Assembly (NCBI RefSeq): GCF_000213055.1
Contig: NZ_CM001166.1
Location: forward strand, 62,001-126,000
Length of the DNA: 64,000 nt
Direction of reading: 5' to 3'
From: Streptomyces sp. Tu6071
Lineage (GTDB): Bacteria; Actinomycetota; Actinomycetes; Streptomycetales; Streptomycetaceae
Below are positions 60,106 through 64,000 of the stretch, piece after piece. The position numbers and the translations under genes were made by a program. Position 1 is the first letter of the stretch. Each line of letters starts with the position of its first letter. The notes under the pieces were generated by a model. The model saw nothing but the letters and a program-made list of their open reading frames with translations, made no database searches and was not told the DNA's origin.

Positions 60106-61158
60106 TCATGTGGCCATGAGCTCTTGGAGCGCCTTGTAGTCCTCCGGCGTCATGTGCTCCCGCAGGATCCGGTGGACAACGTTGACGTGCCGCCATGGGA
60201 TCGCTGTGACCGGGATGAGAGCTGCTGGCGCTGTGCGGGGAGTTGCGGGCTGTGGAGGGCGCGGCGGCTGCGACGACTCAGGCGGTTCGGATGATGAGGC
60301 GGGGGCGGAGGTGATTACGGCGTAATCATGCGCCGGCTGTTTTCTGCTCTCGGGCACGTTCGGTGAGGCGATTACGCCGTAATCATTCTCGGCCCGCTCC
60401 CCCGTGTCGGCCGCCTGGGTGGCCGCACCTTTCCGGCTCCGCACGGTGCGCTGCGTGGATTCCTTGTCCTTGAGCGCCTGGAGCGCTGCGGGTTGCTCCT
60501 CGGCCGGTTTGTTGCCGATGGCTCGGAGGTGTTCGATCTTCTCGGTGCCGACCAGGTTCTGCATCTCTTCGGAGAGTCCGAGGAGTGCGAGGCGCGTCGA
60601 GATCCATGGCTGGGAGCGGTGCAGGCGTGCGGCGAGGGCACGTTGTGAGCCGTGGAGGGCGAGGAGTCGTTGCAGGGCGCGGGCTTCGTCCAGTTCGGAG
60701 AGTTCGCGGCGGTGGATGTTGGCGACGAGGGCGGATTCGAGGATCTCTTCGCTGGTGCCGCCCTGGCCGTCGTCGACCATGACCTTCACGGTGGTGAGGC
60801 CGGCTTCGCGGGCTGCTGCGAGACGGCTGGAGCCGTCGACGACGACGTATGCCGTGTCGGGTTCGAGTTTCTCCTCGGCGGCGGGGTTCGCGGCGATGTA
60901 TGCGTCGCGGTTCATGACCGTGATGGCCTGCTTCTGCCCGTGGTCCTTGAGGCTTCCGGCGAGGTCGGTGAGGTCGCCGAGGGAGGAGCGCGGGTTGTCC
61001 GGGTTCAGGCTGATCCGGTGAGGGGGCAGCTCGGTGGGGGAGGGCACGCCTTCAGTGGGTACTTGGCGTGCTTGGGCGATGGCTGCTCGGCGGGGGCTGA
61101 CGGGGGCGCCGCGGCCTGCGAAGCGTCCGCCTCCGAGCTTGTCTGCTTTGGGTGTCAT
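60106..61158 (-). CDS. parB: ParB, partition DNA-binding protein
   Basis: The product is 350 residues. The ParB/Spo0J N-terminal domain is RISLNPDNPRSSLGDLTDLA then GSLKDHGQKQAITVMNRDAY, VVVDGSSRLAAAREAGLTTV and ALVANIHRRELSELDEARAL. A helix-turn-helix follows (GSQRALAARLHRSQPWISTR). The linker and C-terminus are Pro/Ser-rich. The gene overlaps parA by ATGA. Two copies of the 15-bp palindrome lie inside it, encoding NDYGVI and HDYAVI. ParB binds parS and, with ParA, segregates the replicon. GRR-type CTPase residues appear only in part. Confidence 0.92.
   Translation of the reverse strand: MTPKADKLGGGRFAGRGAPVSPRRAAIAQARQVPTEGVPSPTELPPHRISLNPDNPRSSLGDLTDLAGSLKDHGQKQAITVMNRDAYIAANPAAEEKLEPDTAYVVVDGSSRLAAAREAGLTTVKVMVDDGQGGTSEEILESALVANIHRRELSELDEARALQRLLALHGSQRALAARLHRSQPWISTRLALLGLSEEMQNLVGTEKIEHLRAIGNKPAEEQPAALQALKDKESTQRTVRSRKGAATQAADTGERAENDYGVIASPNVPESRKQPAHDYAVITSAPASSSEPPESSQPPRPPQPATPRTAPAALIPVTAIPWRHVNVVHRILREHMTPEDYKALQELMAT
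60312..60328. promoter_or_regulatory. parS-like palindrome 1, inside parB
   Basis: TGATTACGGCGTAATCA, 17 bp, symmetric except for the centre base. It encodes HDYAVIT on the minus strand. Confidence 0.75.
60370..60384. promoter_or_regulatory. parS-like palindrome 2, inside parB
   Basis: GATTACGCCGTAATC, same core as copy 1, 58 bp away. It encodes NDYGVI. Confidence 0.72.
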
Positions 61159-62399
61159 GCGAGCTCCCGGGCGAGGGCGCGCATGGCGACGGACTGTGTG
61201 CAGGTGGGGGAGTAGGACAGGAGCGGTTGTTGCATGCGTACGGCTTCCTTCTGCTCCTTGAGGTCGCCGACGAGGCCGACGACGCGGGGGTCCTTTATGT
61301 CGACCCAGCCCTGGAGGGAGCTGGTGGCGATGTAGCCGCGGCGGGCGTCGTAGAGGTTGACGACGATGCCGAGGTAATCGATGACGACGTCGAGGTCGCT
61401 GCGGAGGTCGTCGATCTGGGTGGTGAGCATGTCGTAGGCGTCGGCGGAGCTGTCTTCGGCCTGGACGACGATGAGGGTGCCTGACTGTCCGGGGGCTTCG
61501 CCGTCGCGGCGGTGGCCGTAGTAGATCGCGGCGTCCATGGAGAGGCCGAGGCTGGGTGGGCAGTCGACGATGATTACGTCGTAATCACCTTCGAGGGGGG
61601 CGAGGGCTCGTTCCAGGGCTTTCTCGCTGGCGCGAACGGACGCGAGTTTGACGTCGAGGAGGAAGGCGTCGTTGCAGCCGGGCAGCATGTGGAGCCGGTC
61701 GCCGAAGTGTTCCTGGTCGACGGCGACGATCAGGTCGCGGAGTTCGCCCTTTGCCTCTCCGCCCATGTGCTTGGTGAGGCTGTCGCCGTCGAGGGGGAGG
61801 GGCTCGGCGCCGAGCTGGCGGGTGAGGTGGCATTGGGGGTCGAAGTCGATCAGGAGGACGCGCAAGCCGAGGCCGGGGAGGTTTTCTACCTCGAGCGCGT
61901 CGCTGCTGCCGTCAGTTTCCGGTGATGCGAGTTGTGCGGCGGCGAGCTGCTTGGCGACTCGTACCGGGCGCAGGGTGTCAGGGTTCTCGGCCAGGGCTTC
62001 TCCTGTCCCTGCCGTGATGGCGGTCTTGCCGACACCGCCTTTCTGGTTGCAGACGATGATGCGGCGGGTTGTCTCTGGACGGATGACCTCGGGGGAGGGG
62101 TTCATGTCGAGCCACAGCTGCACGGCTTGTGCCAGGCCCTGAGTAAGAGTCACGTCACGGGCGGCGGCAGCCTTCTTGAAGGTGTCCCACTGGCCCGGGG
62201 GGAGGAAGGTCGCGAAGGAGCTGGCGCCGCTGACGTCAACGGCTGCGGGGGAGGCGGCGAGGGCGGTCCAGGCGTGGATGGCTTGTTCCACGGCGATCTG
62301 GATGTCGAGGCGATGTTGTGCCGCACGGATCTTGAGTTGTTGGCGGAGGCTGGCGGGGAGTTTGGAGACGACCTTTTCGCGGTCGCTGGGCTGACTCAT
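61155..62399 (-). CDS. parA: ParA, Walker-type partition ATPase
   Basis: The product is about 414 residues. An N-terminal ribbon-helix-like extension (SKLPASLRQQLKIRAAQHRL) precedes the ATPase: RRIIVCNQKGGVGKTAITAG (deviant Walker A KGGVGKT), VLLIDFDPQCHLTRQLG, DYDVIIVDCPPSLGLSMDAA and LIVVQAEDSSADAYDMLTTQ. The extension is longer than in chromosomal ParA and typical of plasmid ParA proteins that also repress their operon. I used ATG 62399 (MSQPSDREK); GTG/ATG codons at 62423 and 62420 are also possible and neither has a clear ribosome site. The third palindrome lies in the Walker B region. Confidence 0.9.
   Translation of the reverse strand: MSQPSDREKVVSKLPASLRQQLKIRAAQHRLDIQIAVEQAIHAWTALAASPAAVDVSGASSFATFLPPGQWDTFKKAAAARDVTLTQGLAQAVQLWLDMNPSPEVIRPETTRRIIVCNQKGGVGKTAITAGTGEALAENPDTLRPVRVAKQLAAAQLASPETDGSSDALEVENLPGLGLRVLLIDFDPQCHLTRQLGAEPLPLDGDSLTKHMGGEAKGELRDLIVAVDQEHFGDRLHMLPGCNDAFLLDVKLASVRASEKALERALAPLEGDYDVIIVDCPPSLGLSMDAAIYYGHRRDGEAPGQSGTLIVVQAEDSSADAYDMLTTQIDDLRSDLDVVIDYLGIVVNLYDARRGYIATSSLQGWVDIKDPRVVGLVGDLKEQKEAVRMQQPLLSYSPTCTQSVAMRALARELA
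61571..61587. promoter_or_regulatory. parS-like palindrome 3, inside parA
   Basis: TGATTACGTCGTAATCA; encodes GDYDVII on the minus strand, just before the conserved VDCPPSL. Confidence 0.72.
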
Positions 62400-62461
62400 G
62401 GGTGAGATGTTACTAACCATCACGAGGGAGATGGGGGGTGCGGGGTTAGTTCACTCAATTG

Positions 62462-62490
62462 CCTGGGTGATTACGCCGTAATCACCCAGG
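62462..62490. promoter_or_regulatory. parS site / parA operator upstream of parA
   Basis: A 29-bp near-perfect palindrome: CCTGGGTGATTACG and CGTAATCACCCAGG with one centre base C. It contains the same core as the three intragenic copies and lies 63 bp before the parA start, where it could serve as main parS and as operator. Confidence 0.8.
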
Positions 62491-62905
62491 GCTCTTGATG
62501 CCGGTCGCCGTAGGCCGATTCAGTCTTCCGTCCGGCTGTCCTCGGACAACTGCAGGGCCGGGAGACCGCTTCTTGCGCTGGGCTCTGCCTCACGGAGGGA
62601 GGCGCGCGGCATCGGCGAGCTGATCCAGGCGCTCACGCGGCTCCGGCGAGAGGTGAGGAGGGCCGGGGCAACCAGGTGGCCTCCGTTCTTAAGGGTGCGG
62701 TCCCCGTTACTTTCCCCCGTTCCCGGGCGGCTTCGGGGGCGGGCAACCGGTCGCGTTCCGACACCTGGTGCGGTCACGCCAACGTCTGTCCTGCTGCCCC
62801 GTGCGCGGAGGCGAGCGGGGGCCACGGTGTGCGTTCCACCTGGTGCAGTTCACCCGGTGGGGGAGTGCGGGACATCCCGTCATCCGGTGCGCTCGGTGAG
62901 GTGCA
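62491..62905. other. Gene-free stretch between parA promoter and membrane-protein gene
   Basis: No frame with a good ribosome site and coding character was seen. Only weak hairpins are present. Confidence 0.45.
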
Positions 62906-63775
62906 TTAGGCGCGCCGTTCCCGTGCCGGGGGCACACACCACCACCGGGCCCCTGACGGCCCGCTCAGCGCTGCGAGCACGACGGCGCCGAGGAGCACCA
63001 GGACCACGGCGCGGGTCGTCCCCGGCGCCGCGAGCACCCCCCACGCCAGCACCCCCGGCGCGATCCGTACGGCCGCGCGCGCCGCGTACGGCCACCGCCC
63101 CCACGCCCGCAGCACCCGCACCACTCCCACGGCCGCGCCGCTCACCACCCGCCCTGCGGCACGTCCCGACCGCACCGCCGCCGCGTACGCCGCCCGCCCG
63201 GCCCGCACCGTCCACCGCCCGGCCCGGCCCGCCCCGCGCCCGCACGCCGCCCCGGCCGCCGCCGTTGCGGCCCATGCCGCCGGTCCGCTCCGCGCGAGCG
63301 TCCGGGCGACGGCCCGTCCGAGTGCCGGCCACTGCGCGAGGGACCGCGCGGCCCGGCCCGCTCCCGCCGCCGACCTCACCCCGCGCCCCGCCGCCCGCAG
63401 CACGTCCGGGAACCGCTCGCGCACCCGTCCCCGCACCCGCCGCCCGTACCGAACTCCCGACGTCCTCGCGCGTACCGCGCACCGCTTCACCGCCGTCGCA
63501 GCCGCCCGCAGGGGCCGGGCCCTCGGGGGCGGCGCCGGGGCCTCGTTCGTCGCCGGACGCCACCACGTCGCGTCACCTGGTGCGGTCCCGCTGCCCAGCT
63601 CGCGGCCGGACAGGTACCGCACCACTGCCCGCACGCCCGTCTCGAAACCGCGGTTGAAGTCCTCGGCGGGCACGATCACGAGCGACAGGACGACGGCGCC
63701 GACCACCCCCACCACCACCCCGCCCGCCAGGCCCAGACGCCCCAGAAGGTCCCACACGCTCGGCAGCTCGCTCAT
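62906..63775 (-). CDS. Ala/Arg-rich membrane protein
   Basis: The product is 289 residues starting MSELPSVWDLLGRLGLAGGV. ATG 63775 follows GAGAGGAGC; the longer frame upstream has no ribosome site. Hydrophobic segments at the N-terminus (GGVVVGVVGAVVLSLVIVPA, about 18-37) and the C-terminus (GVLAWGVLAAPGTTRAVVL, VLLGAVVLAALSG) flank a long region rich in Arg, Ala and Gly. Divergent from the XRE gene at 63923. No family recognised. Confidence 0.62.
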   Translation of the reverse strand: MSELPSVWDLLGRLGLAGGVVVGVVGAVVLSLVIVPAEDFNRGFETGVRAVVRYLSGRELGSGTAPGDATWWRPATNEAPAPPPRARPLRAAATAVKRCAVRARTSGVRYGRRVRGRVRERFPDVLRAAGRGVRSAAGAGRAARSLAQWPALGRAVARTLARSGPAAWAATAAAGAACGRGAGRAGRWTVRAGRAAYAAAVRSGRAAGRVVSGAAVGVVRVLRAWGRWPYAARAAVRIAPGVLAWGVLAAPGTTRAVVLVLLGAVVLAALSGPSGARWWCVPPARERRA

Positions 63776-63922
63776 CCCCGCTCCTCTCACCACCTCCTCA
63801 ACGGGCGCGCCCACCACCTCGGCACGGCCCAACCCCCGCCCCTGCTGGGCAATTCGGTCCGGGGCCGGGGTGCGCGTGGCTACGCTGCGGGTACAGAGAA
63901 GAAGAGCGGAAGGGGGCCCCTC

Positions 63923-64000
63923 ATGGACGGCCCGACCGAAGAGACCCTGTGCGTGGACGGCGCGCGGCTGCGGCGCGCGCGCGAAGCCCGGCACCTGACG
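63923..64000 (+). CDS. XRE-type regulator, N-terminus only (cut by window end)
   Basis: ATG 63923 follows AAGGGGGC. The visible 26 residues MDGPTEETLCVDGARLRRAR then EARHLT match the first helix of an XRE-type helix-turn-helix. The rest is outside the window. Confidence 0.6.
   Translation, partial: MDGPTEETLCVDGARLRRAREARHLT

Noticed and set aside
62520..62825. 101-codon leftward frame upstream of parA
   Set aside because: Low-complexity Arg/Ser/Pro composition and no ribosome site; a chance frame in GC-rich DNA.

Overview
The window is very GC-rich actinobacterial DNA, almost certainly Streptomyces or a close relative. The evidence is many GTG starts, GGAG-type ribosome sites, WhiB, DUF5753/DUF6879 regulator pairs, DUF2637 and FtsK-like transfer proteins and the codon bias. 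It has two halves: a type I-E CRISPR-Cas super-locus (1-25,890) and a plasmid or conjugative-element backbone (25,900-64,000).

Left half. casA/cse1 (cut by the left edge) and cas3 lie on the minus strand. The gap between them holds a cas3 terminator, the casA promoter and a tiny two-repeat element. The 32-nt spacer of that element matches the casA promoter over its first 11 nt (12 counting one flanking base), so it looks like a CreR-type, crRNA-like repressor of casA. Then come 13 arrays (about 217 repeats, period 61 nt), all reading rightward. Eleven have related leaders of about 100-215 bp; four more blocks are relics. Each array has its own repeat variant, changed mainly in the hairpin loop and the 3' end, and decays at the distal end. 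Distal blocks and leaders have been copied between arrays. The arrays are interrupted by a DUF6879/DUF5753 regulator island (6,497-9,166), a broken IS5-type transposase (13,484-13,660), a broken tyrosine recombinase plus one unknown gene (14,515-15,381) and a toxin-antitoxin-like pair (19,757-20,319).

Right half. A frameshifted DUF721 gene and a large HTH/zinc-finger protein, possibly replication related, read leftward. An XRE-TPR regulator and a small monooxygenase follow. An intact IS5-family element (31,695-32,584) has split an inverted-repeat operator between that operon and a rightward promoter. From 32,853 to 58,034 a long rightward gene series encodes small zinc-ribbon proteins, WhiB, DUF2637/SpdB-like membrane proteins, an FtsK-type DNA translocase, two kinase-like P-loop ATPases, a stand-alone RapZ C-terminal domain, a GGDEF protein, an ASCH protein, an Lsr2-tail protein, an HNH-like protein and a Nudix hydrolase. 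Many genes overlap by 1-4 nt. One leftward pair (49,957-51,143, with DUF2199) interrupts the series.

The right end carries parA-parB with four copies of a 15-bp palindrome, three of them inside the two coding regions; these are probable parS centromere sites. A membrane protein and the start of another XRE regulator close the window. The partition, transfer and candidate replication genes suggest a large plasmid (perhaps linear) or an integrative conjugative element, with the CRISPR-Cas locus on the same molecule. The window shows no telomere and no cas1/cas2; the cas operon runs off the left edge.
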